Assembly: GCA_047628755.1 (NCBI GenBank)
Contig: JBLHVV010000003.1
Span: forward strand, 1 to 63,143
DNA from: Bermanella sp047628755
Lineage (GTDB): Bacteria > Pseudomonadota > Gammaproteobacteria > Pseudomonadales > Oceanobacteraceae
Length of the DNA: 63,143 nucleotides
Direction of reading: 5' to 3'
In this document: positions 26,507 to 36,077 of the stretch, one piece after another
Layout: the number at the start of each line of letters is the position of its first letter
Numbering within the stretch: position 1 is the first letter of the stretch
Made by a program: the position numbers and the translations under genes
Notes under the pieces: generated by a model
What the model was told of the DNA's origin: nothing
Database searches by the model: none
Seen by the model: the letters and a program-made list of their open reading frames with translations, nothing else

Positions 26507-26802
26507 AACTTGCAACACTGATACTAATAAAAATAATAAATCAGGTTGCACGGAGATATAAGAATTGCACTAATAAAAATAATAAAGTGATTCTGACCTC
26601 TCTGTAGCCATAATAATTAAAATAACAGGCAACCAGAATTCGTGTTTTGAGTGTGTAGTGACCCATTATAAAAATAACAATAAGGGCGTACCAGACACTC
26701 AAAACGCAATTCGAACCTAAATAATAAAAATAAGAAAAACACTCGAATTGACCTTGGGTAGCACCAATAAAAATAATAACGCTACCCTTGATTATTTTGT
26801 TT
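26507..26802 (+). ncRNA. CrcZ-like sRNA, copy 2
   Basis: Six successive hairpins carry A-rich loops. Stems are TGCAACACTGAT/ATCAGGTTGCA (26511-26550), AGAATTGCACT/AGTGATTCT (26561-26594), GCC/GGC (26607-26630), TTTTGAGTGT/ACACTCAAAA (26645-26704), AATTCGA/TCGAATT (26708-26749) and GGGTAGC/GCTACCC (26756-26787). Loops contain AATAAAAATAATAA or close variants, the pattern bound by Hfq-Crc. The last hairpin is followed by TTGATTATTTTGTTT and probably ends the RNA. Location between cbrB and pcnB is that of crcZ in Pseudomonas. Confidence 0.85.
26756..26802 (+). terminator. Probable terminator of the second CrcZ-like sRNA
   Basis: A 7-bp GGGTAGC/GCTACCC stem with an 18-nt A-rich loop, followed by the T-rich TTGATTATTTTGTTT. 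The large loop is unusual because it doubles as an A-rich Hfq-type motif. Confidence 0.6.
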
Positions 26803-27016
26803 CGAAGGTTTCCTAAGTATGATCAAAACTAAACTGTTAATTATCTTTACTTACTTCCCAATGCTCTCCAAACTTGTCATTTCGTATGGATTCTGTACAC
26901 TCGCCGAACACCGAAACCCACTGTTAATGCACCATAGACGCTCAAGTTAGTTTACCACATGAGCTTATTAGCCAAAATAACTCGGGTTATAACAATTACT
27001 ATTATTCATGTGAATC

Positions 27017-28351
27017 ATGCTTAAACGTTTAATATCTAAACTAACCAAATCTAAAACTGCAGAAGCCAATGTTGAAGTCATTGCTCGCAAAACTCATGGC
27101 ATAAGCCGCACTAGAATTAGTGAGAACGCGCTAAAGGTCTTATATCGCCTGCAAAATTCCGGCTACCAAGCCCATCTTGTTGGTGGCGGAGTACGCGACC
27201 TATTACTTGGCCAAGAGCCTAAAGACTTTGACATTGCCACAGATGCAAAGCCCGAAGAAGTACACAAGCTGTTCCGAAATTCCCGTTTAATTGGCCGGCG
27301 CTTTCGCTTAGTACACGTTGTATTTGGCAGAGACGTTATTGAAGTAGCTACCTTCCGCAGCAGCCACGACAATGCACAAGGCAAGCAGCAATCAAAAACA
27401 AACGACTCGGGCATGCTGTTACGTGACAATGTATACGGCACCATAGATGAAGACGCTGTGCGACGAGACTTCACTATTAATGCTCTTTATTACAACGTAA
27501 AGGATTTTTCTGTTGCCAGCTACGAAGGTGGTATCCAAGATATACATAATAAGTCTATTCGCATGATTGGTGACCCAGAAACTCGTTACCGTGAAGATCC
27601 TGTACGAATGATTCGTGCGGTGCGCTTTGCTGCAAAACTTAATTTTAAAATTGAAAAGAAAACCGATGCGCCGATAAAACAACTGGCGCCTTTACTCCGA
27701 GATATTCCTGCCCCACGCTTATTTGAAGAAGCCCTAAAGTTGTTTATGGCAGGTTATGCCCATAATACATTTAAGTTACTAGAAGAAAGAAACCTATTTG
27801 GACAATTATTCCCACAGACTCAAACTTGCATTGAGCAAAACTCTTTTTACCGAGATATGGTGGTCCAAGCACTTAAAAACAGTGACCTGCGTGTATCTCA
27901 GGGGAAGTCATTAACTCCTGCATTTTTGTTATCAGTATTCTTGTGGCCAGCCATGCTAGAAAAAGCCAACAAACTTCAAAAACAGATGCCTGCAGGCCCA
28001 GCTATGCAGCAAGCAGCACAAGAAGTTATTTCTGCACAACAGCAAAGTACTTCTATCCCTAAGCGCTTTGTATTTCCTATGCGTGATATCTGGGACCTTC
28101 AGCACCGTTTGGTTAAACGCCTACCTAAGAATATCGAAGGTATTTACAGTCATGAGCGCTTCCGGGCGGCATACGACTTTATTTTATTGCGTGAAGAGAT
28201 TGGCGAAAGTTTAGAAGGCACTGGAGATTGGTGGACTGATTATCAAAAAGAGAATCCCCGTGAACAGACTCGGCCATCACGAAACCGTCACTATAAAGAC
28301 CGCAGCAATCACTCTGGTGATCGTAAACCAAGACGCCGTCCCCAGCCTTAA
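27017..28351 (+). CDS. pcnB: Poly(A) polymerase I
   Basis: Adds poly(A) tails to RNA 3' ends, promoting decay. The nucleotidyltransferase head has HLVGGGVRDLLLGQEPKDFDIATDA with the catalytic DxD carboxylates. RRFRLVHVVFGRD and RRDFTINALYYN follow, then the RNA-binding neck and body. The C-terminal 40 residues are strongly basic (RNRHYKDRSNHSGDRKPRRR), as in E. coli PcnB. At 444 residues it has family length. folK starts 12 bp downstream, an operon conserved in gammaproteobacteria. Confidence 0.95.
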   Translation: MLKRLISKLTKSKTAEANVEVIARKTHGISRTRISENALKVLYRLQNSGYQAHLVGGGVRDLLLGQEPKDFDIATDAKPEEVHKLFRNSRLIGRRFRLVHVVFGRDVIEVATFRSSHDNAQGKQQSKTNDSGMLLRDNVYGTIDEDAVRRDFTINALYYNVKDFSVASYEGGIQDIHNKSIRMIGDPETRYREDPVRMIRAVRFAAKLNFKIEKKTDAPIKQLAPLLRDIPAPRLFEEALKLFMAGYAHNTFKLLEERNLFGQLFPQTQTCIEQNSFYRDMVVQALKNSDLRVSQGKSLTPAFLLSVFLWPAMLEKANKLQKQMPAGPAMQQAAQEVISAQQQSTSIPKRFVFPMRDIWDLQHRLVKRLPKNIEGIYSHERFRAAYDFILLREEIGESLEGTGDWWTDYQKENPREQTRPSRNRHYKDRSNHSGDRKPRRRPQP

Positions 28352-28363
28352 GCTGTATTACTG

Positions 28364-28858
28364 ATGAAACCTTGGATTGATGTTTATATAGGATTGGGCA
28401 GTAATTTGCACAATCCCTTAGAGCAAGCTGAGCAAGCCATTGACGAACTTGCTCAGCATAAACATTTGCGTAACGTGAACGCCAGCTCTCTGTTCACAAG
28501 CAAGCCCGTAGGCCCTCAAGATCAACCTGACTATGTGAATGCCGCTGTTTACTTTCAAACACAGCTTGGCGCCCATGATCTGTTAGACCTATTGCAATCG
28601 TTTGAACAAGAACATGGCCGTGTCCGCAACCGTCACTGGGGAGAACGCACACTAGATTTAGATTTATTGTGTTACGGCAATGCACAAATTCACACTCCTA
28701 GATTAACTGTGCCACACTCATTTATGCTTGAGCGCAGCTTTGTATTGTATCCCTTGCATCAGCTGGCCCCGAATATGCTATTAAGTAACGGAAAAATACT
28801 TTCAACACATCTTGAAAACATCCCTTTTGACCTGCAATTGATCGAAAATGGCAATTGA
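28364..28858 (+). CDS. folK: 6-hydroxymethyl-7,8-dihydropterin pyrophosphokinase
   Basis: Transfers pyrophosphate from ATP to hydroxymethyl-dihydropterin in folate synthesis. Signature residues are in YIGLGSNLHNPLEQAEQAI, the substrate loop around FTSKPVGPQDQPDYVNAAV, and RNRHWGERTLDLDLLCYG (the HPPK signature with its magnesium-binding Asp pair). 164 residues, family length. It follows pcnB closely and precedes panB. Confidence 0.96.
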   Translation: MKPWIDVYIGLGSNLHNPLEQAEQAIDELAQHKHLRNVNASSLFTSKPVGPQDQPDYVNAAVYFQTQLGAHDLLDLLQSFEQEHGRVRNRHWGERTLDLDLLCYGNAQIHTPRLTVPHSFMLERSFVLYPLHQLAPNMLLSNGKILSTHLENIPFDLQLIENGN

Positions 28859-28913
28859 CTTCCAAGTGTAAATCCGGACTATAGCTGCATTATAAAAACG
28901 GAACGAGTGCTTT

Positions 28914-29711
28914 ATGAGCAAAACAACCATAAACACCCTGCATCAGTGCAAACAAGACAACAAGAAATTCGCTGTTGTTACGGCCTACGACGCCACTTTC
29001 TCTTATCTAGCTAGCCGTGCTGACATAGACGTTATTTTAGTAGGCGACTCTCTGGGTATGGTTTTTCAGGGCAAGGACAGTACAGTTCCCGTTACGTTAG
29101 AACACGTGTGTTACCACACAGACGCCGTTAAACGTGGTAATCAGGGCGCGCTAATCATGTCTGACTTACCGTTTATGTCATATGCCACACCTGATCAGGC
29201 CATTGAAAGCTCTGCAATGCTAATGCAGTCTGGGGCTGAAATGGTCAAATTAGAAGGCGGGGCATGGTTAGTAGATACAGTTGAAGCATTAAGCGAACGA
29301 GGCATCCCTGTATGCGCTCACCTGGGCTTAACACCGCAATACGTCCATAAGTTTGGCGGCTACAAGGTTCAGGGCCGTAGTGACGCAGCAGCTAAGCAAA
29401 TGCTACAAGATGCTCAAGCGATGGAGGCCGCTGGTGCAGACCTTATATTATTAGAATGTGTGCCGGCAGAATTAGCCAAAAAGCTAACAAAAACGGTGGG
29501 TATCCCTGTAATTGGGATTGGAGCAGGTTCAGATACCGACGCTCAAGTATTAGTATGCTACGACATGCTAGGAATGAACTCTGGTCACGTACCAAAGTTT
29601 GTTAAAAATTATATGATCGAAGGCCGTACTATTCAGCAAGCCTTTGAAAGTTACGGACAAGAAGTTAAAGATGGCACTTTTCCAGGGCCGGAGCACGGAT
29701 TTAAAGCATGA
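28914..29711 (+). CDS. panB: 3-methyl-2-oxobutanoate hydroxymethyltransferase
   Basis: First committed step of pantothenate synthesis: transfers a hydroxymethyl group from methylene-THF to ketoisovalerate. A TIM barrel with metal- and substrate-binding residues in ILVGDSLGMVFQGKDSTVPVT, SDLPFMSYA, VKLEGG, CAHLGLTPQ and the catalytic Glu in LLECVPAELA. 265 residues. It overlaps panC in ATGA at 29708. Confidence 0.96.
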   Translation: MSKTTINTLHQCKQDNKKFAVVTAYDATFSYLASRADIDVILVGDSLGMVFQGKDSTVPVTLEHVCYHTDAVKRGNQGALIMSDLPFMSYATPDQAIESSAMLMQSGAEMVKLEGGAWLVDTVEALSERGIPVCAHLGLTPQYVHKFGGYKVQGRSDAAAKQMLQDAQAMEAAGADLILLECVPAELAKKLTKTVGIPVIGIGAGSDTDAQVLVCYDMLGMNSGHVPKFVKNYMIEGRTIQQAFESYGQEVKDGTFPGPEHGFKA

Positions 29712-30559
29712 ACGTAGTTGAAACAGTAAATGATCTTCAAGCCCAAATTAAACAAGCTAGGGCGGCAGGGAAAAAAGTAGGTTTTGTGCCAACCATGGGC
29801 AGCCTACATGATGGTCATATGATGTTAATTGATAAAGCCACAGAAGATTGCGACTTTGTGGTAAGCAGTATTTTTATTAATCCACTTCAGTTTAATGACA
29901 TTGATGACTTGGGTCGCTACCCAAAAACTTTTGATGCCGACAGCGAATTACTAAAAAAACACAACTGCGACTTGTTATATTTTCCGTCTATCGATGAAAT
30001 GTATCCTCATGGGCAAACTGCTCAAACTAAGGTTAGTGTGCCAGTTGTTAGTGAAGGCCTTTGTGGAAACAGCCGCCCAGGGCATTTTGATGGCATGGCT
30101 ACAGTCGTCATTAAACTTTTTCACATGGTGGCTCCCGATGCATCGTTTTTCGGCGAAAAAGATTATCAACAACTGGCTGTTATACGTAAAATGGTGGGAG
30201 ACTTAAATCTACCATTTGATGTGATTGGTGTAGCCACTTGCCGAGAAGAAAGTGGCTTAGCCATGAGTTCTCGTAATCATTATTTGAGCACAGAAGAAAA
30301 AGCCACGGCCAGTAACTTGTTCCGCTTGCTGTCTGAAATATCGACTTCTATAAAATCAGGCAATACTGATTATTTAGCACTGTGTAAAAATGGTAATGCA
30401 CAATTAGCATCTTTAGGTTTTAAACCTGACTACCTAGAAGTTAGAAACGCAGATACTCTCGCTCCTGCCTCAACTGATGATCAAGACCTAGTTATTCTGG
30501 TAGCCGCTATTTTGGGCAAAGCTCGATTAATTGATAACTTGCGATTGAGCCTTAATTAG
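29708..30559 (+). CDS. panC: Pantothenate synthetase
   Basis: Joins pantoate and beta-alanine with ATP. It has the HIGH-like motif in FVPTMGSLHDGHMMLI, the ATP-loop segment FFGEKDYQQLAVIRKMV, and MSSRNHYLS in place of KMSKS. 283 residues, normal length. Translationally coupled to panB by a 4-bp overlap. Confidence 0.96.
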   Translation: MNVVETVNDLQAQIKQARAAGKKVGFVPTMGSLHDGHMMLIDKATEDCDFVVSSIFINPLQFNDIDDLGRYPKTFDADSELLKKHNCDLLYFPSIDEMYPHGQTAQTKVSVPVVSEGLCGNSRPGHFDGMATVVIKLFHMVAPDASFFGEKDYQQLAVIRKMVGDLNLPFDVIGVATCREESGLAMSSRNHYLSTEEKATASNLFRLLSEISTSIKSGNTDYLALCKNGNAQLASLGFKPDYLEVRNADTLAPASTDDQDLVILVAAILGKARLIDNLRLSLN

Positions 30560-30769
30560 GCTCGTTCTGACATCTATATAAACATCAAAATAGCCCATAA
30601 ATAAAATAGGGGCTCTTGCGAGTTAAAGCCAATCTGTCGGTCATTATGGGCCAGTATCGTTAATTTCTCGTTAATTTACCCAATTATCCATCATTAAACT
30701 TGAAGCCAACAGCAGGGTTGTCTAAACCCTAATGTAGGAACTCGTTTTTTGTTCGGCAAAAGGATTAGC

Positions 30770-32389
30770 ATGCACTTTTTTTCAAAGCTCTCTCTTAAGT
30801 ATAAAATACTCAGTATTGCATTAATCGGTGCCATGGGATTTGTTAGTTATCTTGCATACACCTTCAATAGCACAAAGAACAACACTACTCGCCTTGAGAA
30901 TATTGAAGATATTAATTTTCCTGTTTTAGACAATACAGGTCGCATTTGGCTGCTTTTATTTGAAGCACGCACATCTATGCAAACTGCAATCTCCGAGGGT
31001 GAAATCGACTTAATCGAAGATGTTGAGCAAAATCAGCAAGATATTAATAAATTATTAGACCAAATTGATAAATTGAATCCAACTTATAAAGCAAATGTCC
31101 GACAGCTAAAAAATGGCTTAGAGCAATACATCAGTAGTGCTCGCTCATTAACTCAAGGCATGATTAAAGGAACAATGTCGCTGTCTAATATGTCTAGCAT
31201 GGCAAGCAGCATGCATAATCATTACAAAGAATTTACTCAAAGTCTTAAACAATTTAGAGGCAGGGCTCTAAATGATTTTAGCCAAAGCTTAGATAATGCT
31301 AAACAGGAAAGTCGCCAAACACTGAACACTGGCTTGATCATTGGCGTTTCAATCATATTGCTTTTATTGACAGTAGCTTGGATTGTCTCGCAGCAAGTGA
31401 CCTCTAATATTCATCGCATTGTTAGAGAACTAGAAGAAATGTCTACCGGTAACGGTGATCTTACTGTGCGATTAGAAACAAACTCTAAAGATGAGATTGG
31501 TCTGCTAGTTGATCGGTTTAACGGTTTTGTTACACACTTACAATTGATGATAAAGGTTCTATCAAATTTATCTTATGGCGTAACCAATGGTGCCGAAGAG
31601 GTGTCCAAAATTGCGCAACATACTCGAAAAGGTATTGAAGGCCAACAACATGAAATTCAACAAGTGGCTACTGCAGTATCGGAAATGGCACAAACTGCAA
31701 TCGAGGTTTCCAAAAATGCAGCTGAGGCCGCCACGGCTACTAATCAGGGTCAGCAAGAATCTCATAGTAGCCAATCGGTAGTACAAGATAATATTAAAGC
31801 AATTACACGACTAGCTGAAGACATAGAGAATGCACGCAACGTAATAAAAACACTATCTGACCAAGTGCAAGAGATTAGCGCAAGCTCGCAGGATATTCGT
31901 TCAATCGCAGATCAAACCAATTTATTAGCGCTAAATGCCGCTATCGAAGCCGCTCGTGCTGGTGAGCAAGGCCGTGGATTTGCGGTTGTGGCTGACGAAG
32001 TACGAACGCTTGCAGGCAGAACGAGTGAAAGTACCAATCAAATAGAAAAAATAATTGGACAATTATTAGTCGGTACACAGCAAGCAGTTGAGTTAATGGA
32101 GAGGTCAAAGGATCAAGCGTATGAATCTGTTACTCACTCTGAATCCACTGGAGAGTCTCTGCAGCACATTTTAAATTCTATCGATACCATAAGTAATATG
32201 AATCAGATGGTAGCACTTAGTGCTGAAGAACAAAGATCGGTAGCAGAAGAGCTGAGTAAAAATATTGTGCGCATTGATGGCTTCTCTAATCAGACTGTTG
32301 AAGATGCAAAATCCACTTCAGAATCTACTAAAAATTTATCTGCTCAAGCCGAACAACTAAAGTCTATTGTAAATGAATTCAAGGTATAA
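30770..32389 (+). CDS. Methyl-accepting chemotaxis protein
   Basis: About 539 residues. An N-terminal membrane helix (around residues 7-25) is followed by a roughly 160-residue periplasmic four-helix-bundle-type sensor, a second helix (LNTGLIIGVSIILLLLTVAWIV), HAMP, and a cytoplasmic signalling domain with the conserved tip NLLALNAAIEAARAGEQG. The frame opens with TTG at 30749, but ATG 30770 follows AAAAGG by 6 nt and gives the positively charged start MHFFSKLSLKYKI. No CheB/CheR docking pentapeptide is seen at the C-terminus. Ligand unknown. Confidence 0.92.
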   Translation: MHFFSKLSLKYKILSIALIGAMGFVSYLAYTFNSTKNNTTRLENIEDINFPVLDNTGRIWLLLFEARTSMQTAISEGEIDLIEDVEQNQQDINKLLDQIDKLNPTYKANVRQLKNGLEQYISSARSLTQGMIKGTMSLSNMSSMASSMHNHYKEFTQSLKQFRGRALNDFSQSLDNAKQESRQTLNTGLIIGVSIILLLLTVAWIVSQQVTSNIHRIVRELEEMSTGNGDLTVRLETNSKDEIGLLVDRFNGFVTHLQLMIKVLSNLSYGVTNGAEEVSKIAQHTRKGIEGQQHEIQQVATAVSEMAQTAIEVSKNAAEAATATNQGQQESHSSQSVVQDNIKAITRLAEDIENARNVIKTLSDQVQEISASSQDIRSIADQTNLLALNAAIEAARAGEQGRGFAVVADEVRTLAGRTSESTNQIEKIIGQLLVGTQQAVELMERSKDQAYESVTHSESTGESLQHILNSIDTISNMNQMVALSAEEQRSVAEELSKNIVRIDGFSNQTVEDAKSTSESTKNLSAQAEQLKSIVNEFKV

Positions 32390-32443
32390 TCGCTAATATT
32401 AAGGCAATGGGCTATTCATTGCTGTCCCTTATTGGACTCGATA

Positions 32444-33526
32444 ATGACCCAGGTAATTAAGAATACTCAATGGAAATCCGTACAGCCGATTATATTTACC
32501 AACAATACTTTAGAACTTTTAGATCAGCGCATCCTTCCCCAAAAAAAACAATACTTAACATTTACTGACCCGGCAGAAGTTGCCAAAGCCATTAGCAATA
32601 TGGTGGTACGAGGTGCGCCGGCTATTGGAATAACAGCTGCCTTTGGTATTGTACTGGCGGCCTTGCAACAACTGACCCTACTGTCCTCTGAAGATCAAAA
32701 AAAAATATGCAAACTTGATTTAGACTATGCATTTAGTGCCTTAGAAAACTCAAGGCCCACGGCTATGAATTTATTCTGGGCATTAAATAAAATGCGCGAA
32801 GTCCTAAACATCAATAAACAGTCAACGGCTAGTCAACAAATTCACGCATTACTAGCCGCTGCTAATAAAATTTTAATTGAGGATATTACAGCCAATAAAA
32901 AAATGGGTAAACTGGGTGCTAGCCTAATCGAAAAAAACAGTGAAGTTTATACTCACTGTAACGCAGGTGCACTGGCGACCGGAGGATATGGTACAGCGCT
33001 AGGTGTTATCCGAAGTGCATTCTCCCAAGATAAAATCACCCAAGTATATGCTGGAGAAACACGCCCTTGGTTACAAGGGGCACGTTTAACCGCATGGGAA
33101 TTAATGCAAGATAACATACCAGTAAAAATCTCTAGCGAAGGCGCAGCAGGCCAATTATTAAGACAGGGTAATGTACAGTGGATTATTGTTGGTGCCGACC
33201 GCATTGCCGCCAATGGCGATGTAGCCAACAAAATTGGCACTTATAATTTGGCCGTACTGGCTAAGTATCATAACGTTAAAGTAATGGTAGTAGCACCCAC
33301 TACAACATTTGATCTATCCATCAACCATGGTGACAACATTCCTATTGAACAACGCCCACAACATGAAGTAACACAAGTTCAAGGCATTCAGATTGCACCT
33401 GAAGGATGCCAAGCCATTAATCCGTCATTTGATACGACACCTAACGAATTGATCGACGCTATTATTTGTGAAAAAGGCATTATAAAAGCACCTTTTAAAC
33501 TAAATATTCAAAAACTTTTAGGCTGA
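32444..33526 (+). CDS. mtnA: S-methyl-5-thioribose-1-phosphate isomerase
   Basis: Methionine-salvage enzyme converting methylthioribose-1-phosphate to the ribulose form. It has MVVRGAPAIGITAAFG, the catalytic Cys in THCNAGALATGGYGTALGV and the catalytic Asp in IIVGADRIAANGDVANKIGTY, and ends in the eIF2B-like Rossmann domain. About 360 residues. The frame opens at TTG 32432; ATG 32444 is the more natural start. No other mtn genes are visible nearby. Confidence 0.94.
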   Translation: MTQVIKNTQWKSVQPIIFTNNTLELLDQRILPQKKQYLTFTDPAEVAKAISNMVVRGAPAIGITAAFGIVLAALQQLTLLSSEDQKKICKLDLDYAFSALENSRPTAMNLFWALNKMREVLNINKQSTASQQIHALLAAANKILIEDITANKKMGKLGASLIEKNSEVYTHCNAGALATGGYGTALGVIRSAFSQDKITQVYAGETRPWLQGARLTAWELMQDNIPVKISSEGAAGQLLRQGNVQWIIVGADRIAANGDVANKIGTYNLAVLAKYHNVKVMVVAPTTTFDLSINHGDNIPIEQRPQHEVTQVQGIQIAPEGCQAINPSFDTTPNELIDAIICEKGIIKAPFKLNIQKLLG

Positions 33527-33623
33527 TTGTTTATTAAGAATAATCTAAAGTTCATATAAACGAATGATATATAATCAATACTTGAAAAATCGTATGTTGT
33601 TTTGTAAGCAACTGGAGCTTTAG

Positions 33624-34601
33624 ATGATACGCCTTTGTATTTTATTATTGCTGCTCACCCATTTAGCCAGGGCAGAACAGACGGACCATAGCGAAAAGTC
33701 CTTCTTTGACAACTTTACAAAAGCCACCTCAACATTGCCTTTCATGGACCAAGAGGATCCTGAAGACTTAGAGAATGCTGCTGCATTATTAATGTCCATT
33801 CGACTTAAGGACTCTTTAGAACGTCAGGCTACCAAACAACCAATGATCTTATTACCCCATAAACCCAACTATATTATGCCGTTTTCTTATACGGAGGCTC
33901 CTTATGATGATCTTCAAAGACAATTTGCTGGAGATCAGTGGACTGGCTTCAAGAATATTGAAGCCATGTTCCAGATAAGCATCAAATATCAGGTATACCA
34001 ACTTGATGACGCTAATGACTATAAGTTATATGTGGCTTATACCAACAAATCTTATTGGCAAGTATATAACGAAAATGCATCTCGCCCATTCAGAGAGACT
34101 AATCATGAACCTGAACTCTTTTTACAAATGTCACCAGAATGGGGGCCTATCAATCATGTTAGAGTAGGTCTTAACCATCAGAGTAATGGTCAGTACCTAG
34201 GCTTTTCCCGCAGCTGGAATCGAATTACGTCAGGCTTTTACCACCTTAGTGGTAATTCCATTTTCGGCATAGAGCCCTGGTATCGTATTAAAGAACAGTC
34301 GTCTGGCATTGCCGACGACCCGACTGATGATGACAATCCAGATATAGAAAAGTATTTAGGCTACGCCAACTTTATATGGCACAAACAAAACAAAAGAACT
34401 TCGCGATCCATTCGTTTTGGAAACAACCTAAGAGGCGGCAGTCAAAACAGAGGCTGGGTAGAGCTAGAAGTTAACTTTCCTCTAGGTCGGCGGTTTAAAG
34501 GATTTGTTCAATATTTCGAAGGCTTTGGTCACAGCTTGATAGAATATGACCAATATCAAAGACGCTTAGGTTTTGGTATTAAAATAACTGATTATTTATG
34601 A
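33624..34601 (+). CDS. pldA: Outer-membrane phospholipase A
   Basis: Signal peptide (residues 1-17, cleaved near LARA) and a 12-strand barrel of the OMPLA family. The active site is His185 and Ser187 in VGLNHQSNGQ, with Asn199 in SRSWNR, matching the His-Ser-Asn triad of E. coli PldA at the same 14-residue spacing. The enzyme hydrolyses phospholipids that reach the outer leaflet. A roughly 80-residue acidic segment (DQEDPEDLENAAALL region) precedes the barrel, longer than in E. coli. Confidence 0.92.
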   Translation: MIRLCILLLLLTHLARAEQTDHSEKSFFDNFTKATSTLPFMDQEDPEDLENAAALLMSIRLKDSLERQATKQPMILLPHKPNYIMPFSYTEAPYDDLQRQFAGDQWTGFKNIEAMFQISIKYQVYQLDDANDYKLYVAYTNKSYWQVYNENASRPFRETNHEPELFLQMSPEWGPINHVRVGLNHQSNGQYLGFSRSWNRITSGFYHLSGNSIFGIEPWYRIKEQSSGIADDPTDDDNPDIEKYLGYANFIWHKQNKRTSRSIRFGNNLRGGSQNRGWVELEVNFPLGRRFKGFVQYFEGFGHSLIEYDQYQRRLGFGIKITDYL

Positions 34602-34665
34602 AATACGATCACCTGTTATTTATAAAACTTATTAATTAATAGAGCCTGTATATTAAGTAACGATT

Positions 34666-34815
34666 ATGGCCAATGTATTTTACGATTCCGCTCCTTTTCG
34701 TCGTATTTTTGTTAAGTTTCACTTAAAACCTGCCTTCATAATCGCTACAATTACATCGCTTTTAGTAAATCTATTAGTCTTGATGTTTTTATCAATATTA
34801 CTTATTAATAATTAG
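34666..34815 (+). CDS. Small putative membrane protein
   Basis: A 49-codon frame starting MANVFYDSAPFRRIFVKFH. One long hydrophobic helix (about residues 22-47, rich in Leu/Ile) follows a basic segment, giving an inside-positive topology. It sits between pldA and the thiolase. The Shine-Dalgarno site is weak (AAGTAA). Not recognised; coding status is uncertain. Confidence 0.4.
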   Translation: MANVFYDSAPFRRIFVKFHLKPAFIIATITSLLVNLLVLMFLSILLINN

Positions 34816-34856
34816 TAATAAAATGGCTCAAGGCGTTTACCTATTTTGGAGTTGTT

Positions 34857-36035
34857 ATGAAAGACGTGGTTATTGTTGCAGCGGGTCGCAGTGCTATTGG
34901 GGCGTTTCAAGGTGCCTTAGCGCCTTTGACTGCAGTTGAGATTGGCAGCCAAATAATTAAAGGTGTAGTCAAACGCTCTGGAGTTGATGCGGACAAAATT
35001 GACGAAGTTATCTTTGGTCAGGTACTAACCGCTGGTGCAGGTCAAAACCCGGCTCGTCAATCTGCTATACATGCGGGGCTGTCCCATCACACTCCAGCCC
35101 TAACCATTAACAAAGTATGTGGATCAGCCCTTAAAGCTGTTCATCTAGCAGCACAAGCTATTGCAAATGGCGATGCCGATATTATTATTGCTGGTGGCCA
35201 AGAAAGTATGTCTAATTCCGCTCACATAATGCCTAACTCTCGAAATGGCCAACGCATGGGACCTATCACCATGGTAGATACTATGATCCAAGACGGTCTA
35301 TGGGATGCGTTTAACGATTACCACATGGGCATTACTGCTGAGAATTTAGCCGAAAAATATGACATTAGCCGCGAAGCACAAGATGCATTCGCGGCAGCCT
35401 CACAGGCTAAAGCTGTTGCAGCTCAAGAAGCTGGTAAATTCGATGACGAGATTATCGACATTTTAATTCCGCAACGTAAAGGGGACCCGGTAATTGTAAA
35501 TAAAGACGAATGTCCACGTGCAGGCGTTACCGAAGAAAAGCTAGCTCGCATGAATGCTGCGTTTAAAAAAGACGGTACGGTTACTGCGGCCAATGCATCT
35601 TCATTAAATGATGGAGCCGCAGCTGTTATGCTAGCCAGCAGAGAAAAAGCTGAAGAGCTAGGCCTAACGATACTAGCCACCATTAAAGGTTACGCTAATG
35701 CTGGTGTTGATCCAGCCATTATGGGTATTGGTCCAGTGGCAGCCACTAAACGCTGCCTAGAAAAAGCTGGCTGGGCGCTAGCAGACTTGGACTTAATTGA
35801 AGCAAACGAAGCATTTGCCGTTCAATCTTTGTCTGTCGGTAAGGAATTACAATGGGATGCTGATAAGGTAAACGTAAATGGCGGGGCCATCGCTCTTGGC
35901 CACCCGATTGGTGCCTCAGGTTGCCGTGTATTGGTAACCCTAATTCACGAAATGCAAAAACGTGATGTGAAAAAAGGCCTAGCCACATTATGCATTGGCG
36001 GCGGCCTGGGTGTTTCATTAGCCATTGAGCGTTAA
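34857..36035 (+). CDS. atoB: Acetyl-CoA C-acetyltransferase (biosynthetic-type thiolase)
   Basis: Condenses or cleaves acetoacetyl-CoA. The thiolase nucleophile is in NKVCGSALKAV, the second catalytic region is NVNGGAIALGHPIGASGCRV (His) and the C-terminal Cys is in CIGGGLGVSL. 392 residues, tetrameric AtoB/PhaA subfamily; GGQESMSNSAH is characteristic. GGAG lies before the ATG. It is a single gene with no phaB or 3-hydroxyacyl dehydrogenase adjacent, so ketone-body/fatty-acid versus PHB use cannot be decided. Confidence 0.94.
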   Translation: MKDVVIVAAGRSAIGAFQGALAPLTAVEIGSQIIKGVVKRSGVDADKIDEVIFGQVLTAGAGQNPARQSAIHAGLSHHTPALTINKVCGSALKAVHLAAQAIANGDADIIIAGGQESMSNSAHIMPNSRNGQRMGPITMVDTMIQDGLWDAFNDYHMGITAENLAEKYDISREAQDAFAAASQAKAVAAQEAGKFDDEIIDILIPQRKGDPVIVNKDECPRAGVTEEKLARMNAAFKKDGTVTAANASSLNDGAAAVMLASREKAEELGLTILATIKGYANAGVDPAIMGIGPVAATKRCLEKAGWALADLDLIEANEAFAVQSLSVGKELQWDADKVNVNGGAIALGHPIGASGCRVLVTLIHEMQKRDVKKGLATLCIGGGLGVSLAIER

Positions 36036-36077
36036 TCTGAACAAGTTAAAACAACTGACTCCAAAAGACACTTAAAC

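Noticed and set aside
26018..26802. A-rich repeats considered as a CRISPR array or simple microsatellite
   Set aside because: Spacing is irregular, and each motif is enclosed by different complementary arms behind a sigma54 promoter, which fits an sRNA and not a CRISPR or slippage repeat.
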